This document shows positions 47,096 to 59,280 of a stretch of DNA of 64,000 nt, one piece after another. Under the pieces are notes generated by a model. That model searched no databases. It saw only the letters and a list, made by a program, of their open reading frames with translations, and was not told the origin of the DNA. The DNA comes from Cryptomeria japonica (lineage: Eukaryota; Streptophyta; Pinopsida; Cupressales; Cupressaceae). The DNA lies in NCBI RefSeq assembly GCF_030272615.1, contig NC_081415.1:190678270-190742269 (forward strand). The letters run 5' to 3'. Every line of letters starts with the position of its first letter. Position 1 is the stretch's first letter. Both the position numbers and the translations under genes were made by a program.

Positions 47096-49080
47096 AAACA
47101 ACTAAATTTGATCGAATAGGAAGAGAAAGTAGAAGAATGACATAATGTTAACAGATGATAAAGATCAAATGTGCAACATAGAAGAAGTCTTAATAAGATG
47201 TGAAAACCCTAAAAGAAGGTAACACAGACATGTTAAAGTATGGCGCCGCAAGTGTTGACTATTTTCATATGCCTACACTTGGTATTAGTTGTATAGTTGA
47301 ATTGCTATTTGGACTCTGATATTGCAACTTGATCTATGAATCTTATGCTTCTAAATCTATGGTAATCGTATCTTGAAGATGGAAGTCGTTGTGCTTGGAA
47401 TTTGTGCGTATGGGTTCATGTCTATGGGTCTGGTAGACCCTTGTTGTGCTCCGATAATTGAAGTGTGTGTTCTGGTAATTAAGAAGGAAACGTGTAGAAG
47501 ATCAATTAAGGCCGCCCTTGGTTATTCTGTTTTGGTCAAGGCATATTTGAGTAGAGTGTTAATTTGAGCAATGCATTATTCGCATAAATCTTTTGTTGTT
47601 GGCTGACATATTATCTTGGTAGATCATTTATCCTTCTTAAAATAAAACCATCCCAATTATGTTAAATGATATTTGTGTAATTTGGTATGGAGATTGTGTG
47701 TGATGTTTAATTTAGGGAGTCACTTCTTGAATATGATATCTCTTTCCACCCACTAATATGGTGATGGTATGGTAATTAGTTGTGTAAACATCTTGGTGCT
47801 AGTTTTACAAGGCATGTTGAAGGATTGTGTCACTAGAATCAACTAAAATGACATTACACACTAGCTCCTCACAAGAAGGGTTAATACCTCTTAAGAATTA
47901 TGACTAATGCATTGTATGTATAACTCTAGTACTAAAAGAATCAAGATCCATCCTAAAATATAATTCTATAAAAAGCTTAGGCACATGATCTAGTGGCTTT
48001 ATAAATGACAATATTCGTGTTGTTTCCATTGATTAAAAAAAATTTATTGCCCTTGCCCCCAAATATAGGAATGTAAGAGGTCTTAAAATTTTACACATGG
48101 TTTAGTTGTCTTGGCCACAATCCAAAGATAATTGGCTTTAAAGTCCTTTTTCTCCACCTCTAGCTCATGTGTACCATCCATTTTTTAATGCATGGATAAA
48201 TTCTTATATGCATGACATTATACATTGAAATGAATACTAGATTTGTGTTTATCACACCATTTAATTGTATTGGGTGTTTTTTCTTACCCAAAGAAGGTTT
48301 CTAGTTTGAAATTGTTTAATTATAACATTTTCCCTTTAATTTGGACCCCTCATTACTGATAGGAATATATTAATAGGTTATTCATACACTCATCTATTTG
48401 ATGAAAGGGGAGTCACCCTATCTAGCAAACTCCCATTCAATGTCTATAAACACCACTTTTTCCTACAATTCACATATCAAGAGGTGATTTTTTGCATTGA
48501 AGGTCAATTCCATGGAATGGGATCGATTATGGGAAAGTAGCATTAATTGTACACCATGACACAATCCAAATTGATTCTACACCACAAAATTGACCCTCGC
48601 CAAATTTGGAGAAAGGCTTAATTCAAATTTCATTGTTATACTTCTAATCGATACATGAATAATTTTTCTTGAATAATGATTCAAAAGTTATGATTAAAAT
48701 AATAAACAACTATCTATTGATCACCAATATCAACTAAATATTTTCATTTTTATTATTTATGATATTCCAAATTGTGTCACATAATCTACCACCACTCTAA
48801 ATTAAATTAAATAAATTATAAATACTTTCCACACTCATAAAATCCAAATTTATTTTCCTAAGAAAATCAAATTAATTTCTTTACAATAATATAGTACTAT
48901 AAAAACTTCAAAACTCTATTAAAAAACAATATTGTCTTGTTATTTCTACAATTTCAAATAAAAAATAAAAAAGTAGCCATTAGACAAATTATAAACGAAA
49001 AAAAAGGAAAACAAATGTCCTCTTACGATTAATACTTAGTTAACTAATTGTACTTGAAATATAAGAGTACATACCCTACT
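47096..49080. other. AT-rich intergenic sequence
   Basis: No gene, RNA or repeat structure could be supported. The text is AT-rich with no long open frame; the longest frame near 47373-47567 has no recognisable protein. Old, unrecognisable repeat remains are possible. Confidence 0.5.
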
Positions 49081-49095
49081 CCTTGTGGGCTGAAG

Positions 49096-49242
49096 CTATT
49101 CTGGCTCCAAGACAGACCTTTTGTACAGCATGATAGCGACATGTTAGTCAATCGCAACCGTTTATTGCAAAATCGACAATGTAAACGGATTGACTAACAC
49201 GCGTGTTAGTCAATCTGTATTGTCATTTTGGAACCAGAATAG
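49096..49242. repeat. Imperfect hairpin, MITE-like
   Basis: Outer arms CTATTCTGGCTCCAA (49096-49110) and TTGGAACCAGAATAG (49228-49242) are inverted with one mismatch. Inside, TGTTAGTCAATC (49142-49153) pairs with GATTGACTAACA (49188-49199), and CGTTTA (49159-49164) with TAAACG (49182-49187). A third copy GTGTTAGTCAATC follows at 49203-49215. The unit is about 150 bp with no coding capacity. It may be a MITE or a fold-back remnant; no clear TSD was found. Confidence 0.5.
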
Positions 49243-49600
49243 ACGCGTCCCTCCTTATGATATTGTAATTTGTAACCTCTCGTTAAAACTACAAATTTTT
49301 TACCATAAAACCAACTCAAACATATAAATAAAAATACAATGAACATAATTGATACTATTACCCTGGTAAGATATTTATTAGTACATGCTTTATTAAGTAC
49401 CCCTTTGAAATATCCCACCTATTTTAACTTCACATGTTTATGTTTGCCTATCTTAGTCATTACGCCCGGAATCTACTCAACATGTGTATTGGCTAAAATT
49501 TACGATAACAAAAAGAATATAATATAATATTAGACACATTATCGAACACGCTAGGCATATTCTCTTCGGTGGAAGTAAAACTGAAAAAAAAAAATTATCA
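49243..49600. other. Intergenic sequence
   Basis: AT-rich sequence between the hairpin and the dispersed repeat; nothing supportable is seen. Confidence 0.4.
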
Positions 49601-49619
49601 CCTTTGAAGCTTCCACAAC

Positions 49620-49745
49620 TCTTGCAAACTTTTACTTTCGTCCAATCAGCTTTTACTTTTAGTCGTGGAAGGGGAGCACATGAGGACCTAGTTTCCACGC
49701 ATTTTCCCAACATTTTGACCCTTCCAAGGGTCCTATAACCCCAAC
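49620..49745 (-). repeat. Small dispersed repeat, copy 1
   Basis: Read on the minus strand it aligns loosely with 57355-57475 on the plus strand: shared words are GGGTCAAAATG / AGGTCAAAATA, AGGTCCT / AGGACCT and AAAAGTAAAAGCTGAT. The two copies flank LOG in opposite orientation. Family unknown. Confidence 0.45.
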
Positions 49746-49782
49746 TCCTTATGTCCCACATAGGGCACTATGGTTTAGGGTA

Positions 49783-49800
49783 TTTTTTTTTTTTTTTTTT
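49783..49800. repeat. Poly-T tract
   Basis: A run of 18 T, just beyond the dispersed repeat. On the minus strand it is poly-A, but it lies 5' of the repeat in that orientation, so it does not serve as its tail. Confidence 0.7.
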
Positions 49801-50064
49801 CAATTAAAGTTTGGGGGAGGTTATAACTTTGGGATTCTATTCTCATTTTTATCAAAAACATAAAGATATATGTGATGTTTTATCAAAATTTAATTGTGTA
49901 GTATTTTGGTAAAATTTATTGATTTGTATTTCGTGAGCAGATTATTGGAACTTTTTTCTATATACAATTGACCCACTTGACATCTGTTTTGTTTAAGTGA
50001 TGTTCATATGGATGATGTATTGAGGGTTTCTTGGAGGCCATACATCCCGATGGTACTTTGACCC

Positions 50065-51640
50065 AAGTGCTAAGGGCTCTGTAATGAATAGTTCATAAGA
50101 CATAACACTTGCTAGATTTTACAAGCGGGATTGAACATTGTTAAGGGGATAAAGAGTTGTATCATGAATGGCTTATAAGATACAAAATTACTAAAAGTTA
50201 TGTAAATTAAGCAACGAGTCAAGTGGATTTGATCTCAAGGGAAACTAAATAATTAAGCAGCTAAGGACCTCTATAATGAATGGTTCATTAGACATAACAC
50301 TTGTTGGAGGCTTTGCAAATGGGTTAGCAAACTGAATAAGCTTGAGCGTGGTTAAGGAGCTAAAGAGCCCCATTATGAATGGTTAATAAGATACAAAACT
50401 ACTAAAAGTTTTGTAAATCAAGTAACAAGCTAAGTTGACTCGATCTTGACGGAAACTAAATAGTTAAGGAGTTAAGGGCCTCCATAATGAATAGTTTGTA
50501 AGACACGATACTTGTTGGAGGTTTTGCAAATGGGTTAGTAAGCTAAGTGGCCTTGAGCATGGTTAAGGAGCAAAAGACCTCTATCAGGAATGGTTAATAA
50601 GATACAAAACTACTAAAAGTTTTGTAAATCAAGTAAGAAGTTAAGTAGACTTGATCTTGAGGGAAACTAAATAGTTAAGCAGCAAAGGACCTCTATAATG
50701 AATGGTTCATTAGACATAACACTTGTTGGAGGCTTTGCAAATGGGTTAGCAAACTGAATAAGCTTGAGCGTGGTTAAGGAGCTAAAGAGCCCCATCATGA
50801 ATGGTTAATAAGATACAAAACTACTAAAAGTTTTGTAAATCAAGTAACAAGCTAAGTTGACTCGATCTTGACATAAACTAAATAGTTAAGGAGCTAAGGG
50901 CCTCCATAATGAATAGTTTGTAAGACACGATACTTGTTGGAGGTTTTGCAAATGGGTTAGTAAGCTAAGTGGCCTTGAGCATGGTTAAGGAGCAAAAGAC
51001 CTCTATCAGGAATGGTTAATAAGATACAAAACTACTAAAAGTTTTGTAAATCAAGTAAGAAGCTAAGTAGACTTGATCTCGAGGGAAACTAAATAGTTAA
51101 GGAGCTAAGGACCTTTATAATAAATGGCTCATAAAACACACCAATTGTTAGACATTTTGTGAATGGGTTAGCAAGCTAAGTGGGTTTGAACATGGTTGAG
51201 GAGCTAAAGAGCTTTATCATAAAAAGGTTATTAAGATACATAACTACTAAAAAAAATGTGAATTGGGTAACAAGCTAAGTAGACTTCATCTTGAGGGAAA
51301 CTAAATAGTTAAGCAGCTAAGGACCTCTATTCATTAGACGCAACATTTGTAAGACACTTTGCAAATGGGTTAGCAAGCCAAGACAAAAATTTGTTAGAGG
51401 TTTTGTAATTGGGTTAGCAAGCTAAGTGGGCGTGCTCTAAGAGAAATTGCATAATTAAGGAGTTAAAGAGGTTTATTATGAATGATTCACAAGACATAAT
51501 GTCGCAAATGTGTTGGGTAACAATCAGAGTGGGCTTAATCTTAGAAGAATATTCACATCGAAGGAGTTAAGGATCTTAATCATGAGTGGTTTATAAGGAA
51601 CACCAAACGCTAGTGAAGGTTTTGGGAATTGGGTAGTAAC
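50065..51640. repeat. Tandem array, 211-bp monomer with 422-bp higher-order unit
   Basis: The landmark GGRCCTCYATAATGAAT recurs at 50265, 50476, 50687, 50898 and 51109, an exact spacing of 211 bp. Units two steps apart are more alike (50265 and 50687; 50476 and 50898) than neighbours, so the array grew as a 422-bp dimer. Each monomer has two halves of about 105 bp built on NNATGAATGGTTNATNAGA. Both ends degrade. There is no coding potential. Confidence 0.85.
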
Positions 51641-51649
51641 AAGTTAAGT

Positions 51650-52680
51650 GAGTTTGATTATAGGAGCAAATATCTACTTAACCATATACTTAATTTGAAG
51701 TAGTTTTGAGATAGATGACTTCTTGGAAAGCCTTGATTGTAAGTTTTGTCACCTAGATGCAATGAGTGCTGACTAGACCACCATTCAAACTAATGACTGA
51801 TGTGTTCTTCCAAACCATTATTCACAAAACATGAATCAATAAATTGAACTCAAAAATTGTATTATTGAATTCTTACATTTTGCAGAAAAGGAAACTTTGA
51901 TCTAGTTAAAGACATTGAACTATAATTCCCAAAATGTAAAAATTATTACAACTTATTGCTACCCCACAACACCCCACCCCACATCCCATTTCATTGTTCA
52001 TTGTTCATTGATCTAGGCCCTGTTGTAACATGATTAATGTGAAGCTAGCCGGGGGGGTAGGGTACTGAAGAAACAGCCTACGGGGACCGGGGTGGACAGT
52101 ACCGTACAAACACAGCCATGTCCCGTCAACTGACATGAACTGTTAACGGAGTGTAGACGTGCAGGACAAAACAGAAACAGTGTTAATTTGATGTAGGTAT
52201 TTACTTACTTAGGTTTTACGGATTCTGTTAGAAAACTGTGGTTACCAATCGCTGCTTCCGTATGTGTCGCCTGTCTGAGAGTCAGTGTCCGTCGTAAACC
52301 CAACAGCAACGCAAAACGAACTTAAAAAATTAAGAGCACGACGGGGAAGTATAAAAGATGGAGGGAAGATAACGAGGAATTATTAATTATTTTAATCGGG
52401 AAGAAATAATTGGCAGTTGGAGGCGATTCCGATTAAGGACATGACAAGGCCTGAGAGGCAATAATGATAATAACAATAATTATTAAAACGCAGCATTATT
52501 ACTGCGGGGTTTATTTTATTTTAATTCGGTTTTATTTAGAAGCGTGTAAGGTTAGTGATTAGTAAAAATGGGCGTGGCGGCATGCTTGATGGGGGCGAGT
52601 GTGTTAATAATAATAGTAATTTGGAAATACGAGTACAAAATTGGAGTGTCGGAGAATATATTAGTATTTTGCCTATGCGT
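51650..52680. other. Sequence upstream of LOG
   Basis: No gene seen. 51970-52340 is less AT-rich than its surroundings, with short GC-rich stretches near 52045-52100; the rest is AT-rich. It probably includes the distal promoter of LOG. Confidence 0.4.
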
Positions 52681-52692
52681 GGAGCGTATGGA

Positions 52693-52702
52693 TATATTTA
52701 TA
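52693..52702 (+). promoter_or_regulatory. Candidate TATA box of LOG
   Basis: TATATTTATA lies about 230 bp before the LOG start codon. A weaker alternative, TATATA at about 52806, is nearer. The transcription start is not known. The leader before the ATG has GAAGA-type repeats at about 52876-52902. Confidence 0.3.
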
Positions 52703-52924
52703 TCTTTTTTTTATTCCACATTTTTTAATTCTAATTAAATATATCCCGCGGAGGACCAGTTGCGGGGCAGGGGCGAGGAAGACCAAGCGCAAGTGAGATA
52801 GATGATATATACAATGCGTATCTACTTATTTAGGTGAAGGGTGAGGAGTTGGAATTTGCAAGAGGAAGCGTGGAGGAGAAGAGAAGAGAAGAGAAGAGCA
52901 AAGAAGAAAAGGATTAGCAGAGGA

Positions 52925-55594
52925 ATGGATATGGAAACAGTGGAGATGATTAATACAAGGTCCAGGTTTAAGAGGGTGTGTGTGTTTTGTGGAAGCAGCC
53001 CTGGCAAGAAGAGTAGTTATCAGGATGCAGCAGTTGAGCTAGGGAAAGAGCTGGTAAATCAAATCAATCCGCCATTAATTATTGGTTTGTTTTCTGGTTT
53101 TCAATGTAGGATGTGGTGTTTGGAGGTCGAGTCACGGGTTGAGTCTTTCTTGTGGTTTTAAATTTGATTCTGTGTGTCCTGGAATAGGATTTGACGGTCT
53201 GGAAATTTATGTGTCTTTTGTCTGGTTTTTTTCAGGCTAATTTGCCGCTGTTTTGTACTGTAATTGCTCAAAAGTTTGGGCTACGGATCAGAGAATAATG
53301 TACTCTGATCTGGTTCGATAGGTTGAGTTGTTGTTTTTTGTGAAATAAAGTACTATGGACGGGGGATTCCTGAGATTGTGAACATTTTTGTTGTGTACTT
53401 GAGGTTTTGATTAAAGGCTCTGAAAATAATTCTGTCAACGAAATGCTTTTTGTTTTTCGGCCTAGTTCTCGTTGTAAATATTTTGGCTCTGCTTCACTTG
53501 GATTCTGAGGATACTTAGTCCACAGACATTGTATAAGGTGCATCGTATGATGTTTGAGATGCTCATTATGAAGAGAAATCTTCAAGTAGCTGAAGTTGTG
53601 ACTTTAGCATCCTGCTTTTGCGAATTCGATTAAATTGTCCTGTTAAATGATTTTCACGGGGGAAGCTCTGTTTTTTTCCATTTGACCTTGAAAGATTTTT
53701 CTTTAGGATGCCCTTCGTTTGACATGGAAGAAGTCTCCATTGTCGCAGAGTTTAGCTTTATTGAAATTCTGCTCTGGTTTTAATGAAATTCCGAAACTTG
53801 AATGGCTGTAGTAATTATGTCAATAAATCTCACGAATTCTGTGCTCTTATTGCTTGAGGAAATCTCGCTAGCTGAGAGCTGTTTATACTCCATATCCATT
53901 CATTGAGAAAGTACTTTTTCTTGAATTATACTTCGCAAAGCATAATCAGGCCCTTTTCTCCGCCAGGATTCCGTTTTTTTTTTCCGTTTCCGCGTGAAAT
54001 TGACATCATTGAACTTCATAAACAGAGAATGGATAAATTTATTCATTAGGTGCAAAGCTTTCCGGAATTTTATGTTGCCGAGCACATTCACAACATATTC
54101 TTACAACGATTTGATGTCTTTTCCATTTTTGGATTATATTGACATTATTTAGCTTCAGAAACAGAGAATGAGAAAATCTAGTTAAGCAAATTCCTTTTAA
54201 TGGCATTTTTCGACTCTAATTTGTGCGGAATCGGGTCAAATCTTCGTGATTTCTAAAACTAGATGTTTTTTTCCCTCTCAGGTTTCAAGAAATATAGATC
54301 TTGTTTACGGCGGAGGCAGCGTGGGACTGATGGGTCTAGTTTCACAGGCCGTGCACGAAGGGGGTCGCCATGTTTTAGGGTAAATTTTCTCAACCGAAAA
54401 TCGAAGTTTTCGAATTCTTCATACAAAATTTTTTGCCATCACAGATTATCAATTTGTTCTTTCCGAGCTTTCAAAGTCCATCCCCTGCGCTAATTCCGGT
54501 TGTGTTCATTTTCAGGGTTATTCCCAAAACGCTAATGCCTCGAGAGGTAAATACAGAGCTCTCTGCATATTGGACAAAAATGGTCAAATCATTACTTCAA
54601 ATTGGAACTTTTTTAATATTAAAAATTCAATTGCCGGTAGATTTTACCGGCAGGTTGCAATTATTCATTCACTTATCTTTGCATTTTGTGTTTTTTTGAA
54701 CTTTCAACAGATTACGGGGGAACCAGTAGGTGAAGTGAAAGCCGTGGCAGACATGCATCAAAGAAAGGCTGAGATGGCCCGTCAATCAGACGCTTTTATT
54801 GCCTTACCAGGTCAGTTGAAAAATTAAAATGTAGTAAATCAAATTCTCCTAATCTAGATCACAGTTTTTCTAACTGAAGGAGTGAAAAATGTTCTACTGA
54901 CAGGTGGCTATGGAACTTTGGAAGAATTACTGGAAGTAATAACGTGGGCTCAGCTCGGCATACACGACAAGCCAGTAATTTCTCTACTCCCTATGACACC
55001 TGAATCGAATTGAAGACCGTTAATAAGTCCATTTGAAATATGTGGTGTCAATTTTTTCTAAACATTGTTCTGCCGAAATGCTTTACTTTTCAGGTTGGGT
55101 TGTTGAACGTGGAAGGATACTACAACTCTCTGTTGTCTTTCATTGACAAGGCCGTTGAAGAAGGGTTCATCAACCCCACCGCCCGCCATATAATTGTATC
55201 TGCTCCTACCGCCAAAGAGCTAGTGAGGAAATTAGAGGTGAGAAATCGATATTGTAATGCAATTTTTTGCTAAAGAATTGAAGGCAAGAAAAATGTGACA
55301 AGACGCCTTGAAACGTGTTTTAAGACCAATTTTGCTGAAGAATGCTCAAGGCACTAGAATTTTTATTATAGCTTTTGTGGGTGGATTAGGTACTTATATT
55401 GTTAAGAATGTCAAATTCCAAATTTCATTCTTGATGGCAACATTGTGATTAGGTACTTGCATTTAAGTTGGTTCTAATAAGATTTGGATTGTTTTCTTTA
55501 GGATTACGTCCCAAGACATGATCGAGTGGCTTCCAAATTGAGCTGGGAGATCGAACAGTTAGGTTATTCTCCCAAGTCGGACATTGCACGGTAG
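52925..55594 (+). CDS. LOG: Cytokinin riboside 5'-monophosphate phosphoribohydrolase
   Basis: LOG hydrolyses cytokinin nucleotides to the free base plus ribose 5-phosphate in the cytosol and nucleus, the direct activation step. Exons by GT-AG rule and phase: 52925-53053, 54282-54379, 54516-54546, 54711-54810, 54904-54974, 55094-55237, 55502-55594; CDS 666 bp, 221 residues, normal for plant LOG. Motifs: VCVFCGSS (residues 18-25), [11 protein letters not shown] (51-61), MHQRKAEMA (101-109) with the catalytic Arg104, and PGGYGTLEE (119-127) with catalytic Glu127; exons 4 and 5 meet inside PGG. No lesion is seen. The ATG at 52925 is the first in frame; a second at 52931 is possible. Paralogue number within the LOG family cannot be told. 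Confidence 0.95.
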
Positions 55595-57350
55595 AGACAC
55601 GGGGCTCATTAATTTATACTTTGACAAAAGGAGTTCTTGAAAAGGAAAGAAATTTTATTAAGAAGACCCAAGGAGAGAAGGGGGAAATGTATAAATCTTT
55701 TGCAACCGCGAGAAGTAAAGAGTTTTACGTTAATGGGAGTTTCCCCCAAAGAAATCACAGAGGGAAACTCATTTGTACCATAGATGTAGAGAAAAAGGCA
55801 TTGACAATGCACAATTGTGCTCGACGTAACCCCTTAAAAAATTCAATCTATTTTGCACAAATTTCATTTCCATCTTCCGTGTTGGAATCTCTCATATGAC
55901 ATGTTTGTACATCTCACTAATGGTGAATGGAAGGAATTGTTTGTTCTCTCTCTCTCTCTTTCATATTCGTGTCCATTAAGTACACTTGAGCTTGCAAGTT
56001 AAAGTGCTCACTCACACTAAAGACAATATTGGTAGCCTTTGTTCCAAAGAATAGACTTAGTGCTTCATCATAAGCCCAGCAAAGGGCAGTCACATTAATG
56101 CACGCTATTGGCAACTGCACCACCTCCACATAAAAATGCCACCAGATGATCCCACGTATCTCGGGAAAATCTACTATTTTAAAGCACTAGGGCCTCAAAT
56201 CCAACTAGCATGTCTTTTATTTAGCCTGTTGCATACACATCCCTATGTCTTGACTTATTATTTAATTACTATACTTTGCCACTTTGTTATGGGAAGCTTG
56301 TTTTGTCTTCTACTGCGCCCAACGCCCTTAAAACTATTATTATAACTATGCAATTCCAGAAATAAAAAAAGCTACTGTTCATTCATGACCCATCATTTTT
56401 ATTTTTAGACTTGGAACTCTGTAATCCAGATTTAAACAAAGAAAGCCTTAATTTGTCTCAAATTCCTGGTGTAAGTTCAAATAGTTCACCGACCCGTGCA
56501 TCAGATACTTGCACCACTTTAATGTATGCAAATAAGAATCTCTTATGGTGTAAGTACTGCATGACACTTTTGGCAACAAGTGCGTACGCCAGTTATTTGA
56601 GCCACTTCAATGAACGGCCTAATTGTACAACACAACTCTCCGGCCCATGGAATATCAATTTCTTCTGAACAATGATGTTTGAATGGCCTTATAGATATGG
56701 ACCCATTCTTTAATGGAACTAGTGATGGATGTTGACTCGCATAGTTGGATTCCATAAAGCTAAGCACATGGTAAAATTAGTCCTTAACAGTAATTTTATA
56801 CAACATATAAAATTCCTTCTTTATTAAAAAGTTCCACCCAGAACCAACAAAATTGTTCTCAGGCAAAAGTAAAAGTTTTTAAGGAAACATTTTGAATCAT
56901 GATTATAGCTCATTTTTTATTTAAGTTACTGTAATGTTATTTTTTGATTTGGTTTTCGCCTTGTGTTACGTTTGCAATGGACAGTGACTCTCTGGTAGGA
57001 GTTGGGCGACTGGTAAAAAGACAAAAGGAAAAGATGAAAGGACAAGCTGGGTTTTAACAGAAATGTAAAAGTACACGCGTCTGTTTTGCCGGCCACTTTT
57101 CCAGTTCATTTAGTTTGACTCAGTAGCCATAGCACATGGTCCGTTAAAAAATTAAGAGTTTTCTGTCAATTGGCGGGGACGGAATGTACGGCAAGGGCCT
57201 ATAACTTCCCATCCTGTGGGGAGTTTCTTCTGAGCTTCTTCACTTTTGGCTGGAAGCTAGGCCGACCAGATGAATCGAGTTTTTATTTATGCATCTGGAT
57301 AAAGCAATTAAGACGAATACAAGGAATTGTTATTTTCAATGTTCAAAGCT
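55595..57350. other. Sequence downstream of LOG
   Basis: It includes the LOG 3' UTR, whose end is not clear; AATAAA near 56361 is far away. A frame at 55621-55899 lies directly behind the LOG stop and has no recognisable protein. A CT-rich microsatellite (CTCTCTCTCTCTCT) occurs near 55948. No other gene seen. Confidence 0.4.
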
Positions 57351-57354
57351 TCCC

Positions 57355-57475
57355 AGACATAAGAGCCCGGTCTTATGGGTCCCTTCTTAAAGGTCAAAAT
57401 AGCGGAAATGCCTGCGCCCAGTCCCACCATAGGACCTTCTGTCCCCCTTCATCATAACTCAAAAGTAAAAGCTGA
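57355..57475 (+). repeat. Small dispersed repeat, copy 2
   Basis: Plus-strand counterpart of 49620-49745, with TATGGGTCCCTTCTTAAAGG, AAAATAGCGGAAATGC and AAAAGTAAAAGCTGATG in the same order. Similarity is partial, judged by eye. Confidence 0.45.
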
Positions 57476-57719
57476 TGCGTGAAAACAAAAGGTTACCGTA
57501 TTTAAGCAACTAGAGGTCGTTCTCTAGTTTTAGAGACTGGTTGAAAATGCCTCTACTCTATGTGGGGAAGAAATGGGTCCATATTGTACTTGATGATAGG
57601 CTTCTTGTGGGAATGTAATGCGCCCATTGTGGACGTGTAATAAACGCAATATTTATACAATTGACATGATGGGTTAATAGGGATAAAAGATTTAAAAATT
57701 AGAATGTATCTGATACGTT

Positions 57720-59280
57720 TTTTCTTTTTTTTTTAAGGTGAGTTAAGAATATAAAGTAATTGTTTGAAATTCTTATGATTAATGTAGTTATATTGGTTTA
57801 ATCTTTGTTGAGTTGTTAAAAACACTCTTCCAAACGAGATAAGAATATAAAGATATTATTTGAGATTCTTAATATCAATGTAGTTGTAGAGGAAGCATAC
57901 CAGTAGTCATTATAGCTAACTTCGCGCGCCCACAGGTTTCAAATGGTACATTGGATTTTGACGTTTTCTTTTTGTTGACTCCACATGCAACTCAACTGTT
58001 TATAGCTATTGTTTCAGCTTCTGGGTAGTAATAATGCATGTTGTGGGATCTATTATGCGTACAAGGGTCAAAAAATACAAATTTCAAAGTGTCGTCTGAT
58101 ACATGCTTAAAAATGCCCCATAAACTATGCACTTAAAATTGCCAATGCTTACACTCAAATGACTCAGTAGTCGTGTGCTATGGGTACCAATAAAGGTGCA
58201 CGAATGGGACAATTATGGTCCAAAAAAGCTAAAGAATAAGCGGCTATTGGTACATGTGAAATTTATTAATGGACTTTTAGTTGTTTGTTTTTTGGTTTTT
58301 TCAAAGTTAGTAATTGGGGGATTGGGAACATGCAAGGACTAAATGGTTATTGGAACATGAACAACAATTGGTGCTCTTCCCCTATTGGCTTTATCTTCAT
58401 TGGGTTGTCCACAAACACATTTGCAAACGAGTTAAAAATATAAAGTTATTGTATGAGATTCTTAGTTTGATGATGTAGCTATATTGGCTCTATCTTTGTT
58501 GGGTTATCTAAAAACACTGTCACAAAAAGTCACATCAAAACATCTTTATCAAGACATGCATTATTGATTGTATTATGTGTAGTATATGTTGAGTTGTCTA
58601 AGAACACTCCATAAGGTCATTGTTTCAGATGCTCAATATCAACGATGTAGTTATATTGGCTTTATCTTTGTTGATCATCCAAAAACACACTTTCAAATGA
58701 GTTAAGAAGATAAAGTTATTGCTTGAAATTCTTAGTTCAATGATGTAGTTATATTACTTTATCTTTGTTGGGTTGTCCAGAAACACTCCTACAAAAAGTC
58801 TTATCTTTGTTGAGTTGTCCAAAAATAGTTTCGTAAATGTGTTAAGAAAATAAATTTATTGTTTGAACTTCTTAGTTAAATGATGTAGCTATATTGGCTT
58901 TATCTTTGTTGGGTTGTCTGAAAACACTCCTTCAAAAAGTTAGATTGAAACGCCTCTATCAAGATATGTATTATCGATTTTATTATGTGTACTATATGTT
59001 GATTTGTCTGAAAACACTCCCACAAATGAGTTAAGAATATCAAGTTATTGTTTTAGATTCTCAATTCAACGATATAACTATGTTTGCTTTTTGTTGGGTT
59101 GTCTAAAAGCACTCTCACAAAAAGTCTAAATCAAGACACTTATTATCGATTGTCTTATGTGTAGTGTATGTTGAGTTGTCGAGAAACACTCCTACAAAAA
59201 GTTAGATTGAAACATATGTATCAAGCCATGTATTGTCAATTATGTTGTGTACTATATGATTAGTTGTTTCATTGATGTGA
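57720..59280. repeat. Degenerate tandem repeats
   Basis: The phrase TATATTGGCTTTATCTTTGT or a close variant, usually followed by TGGGTTGTCNAAAAACACTC, recurs near 57790, 58384, 58479, 58652, 58752, 58888 and 59078. It is accompanied by AGAATATAAAGTTATTG and, in several units, by a GTATTATGTGTAGTATATGTTGAG segment. Spacing is irregular (about 95-190 bp), so the array is old and partly deleted. No coding potential. Confidence 0.65.

Noticed and set aside
47373-47567. Frame of 64 codons right of element A
   Set aside because: Short, no motif, no splice or conservation evidence.
49477-49761. Frame of 94 codons with Cys pairs on the minus strand
   Set aside because: It overlaps the short dispersed repeat; its counterpart at 57355-57475 shows no conserved reading frame.
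52841-52924. N-terminal extension of LOG upstream of the ATG
   Set aside because: The frame is open but begins with GTG, is rich in Arg/Lys/Glu from a purine repeat, and LOG proteins normally start close to the [11 protein letters not shown] motif.
55621-55899. Frame of 92 codons directly downstream of LOG
   Set aside because: Starts 27 bp after the LOG stop, no known domain; most likely 3' UTR or spacer.
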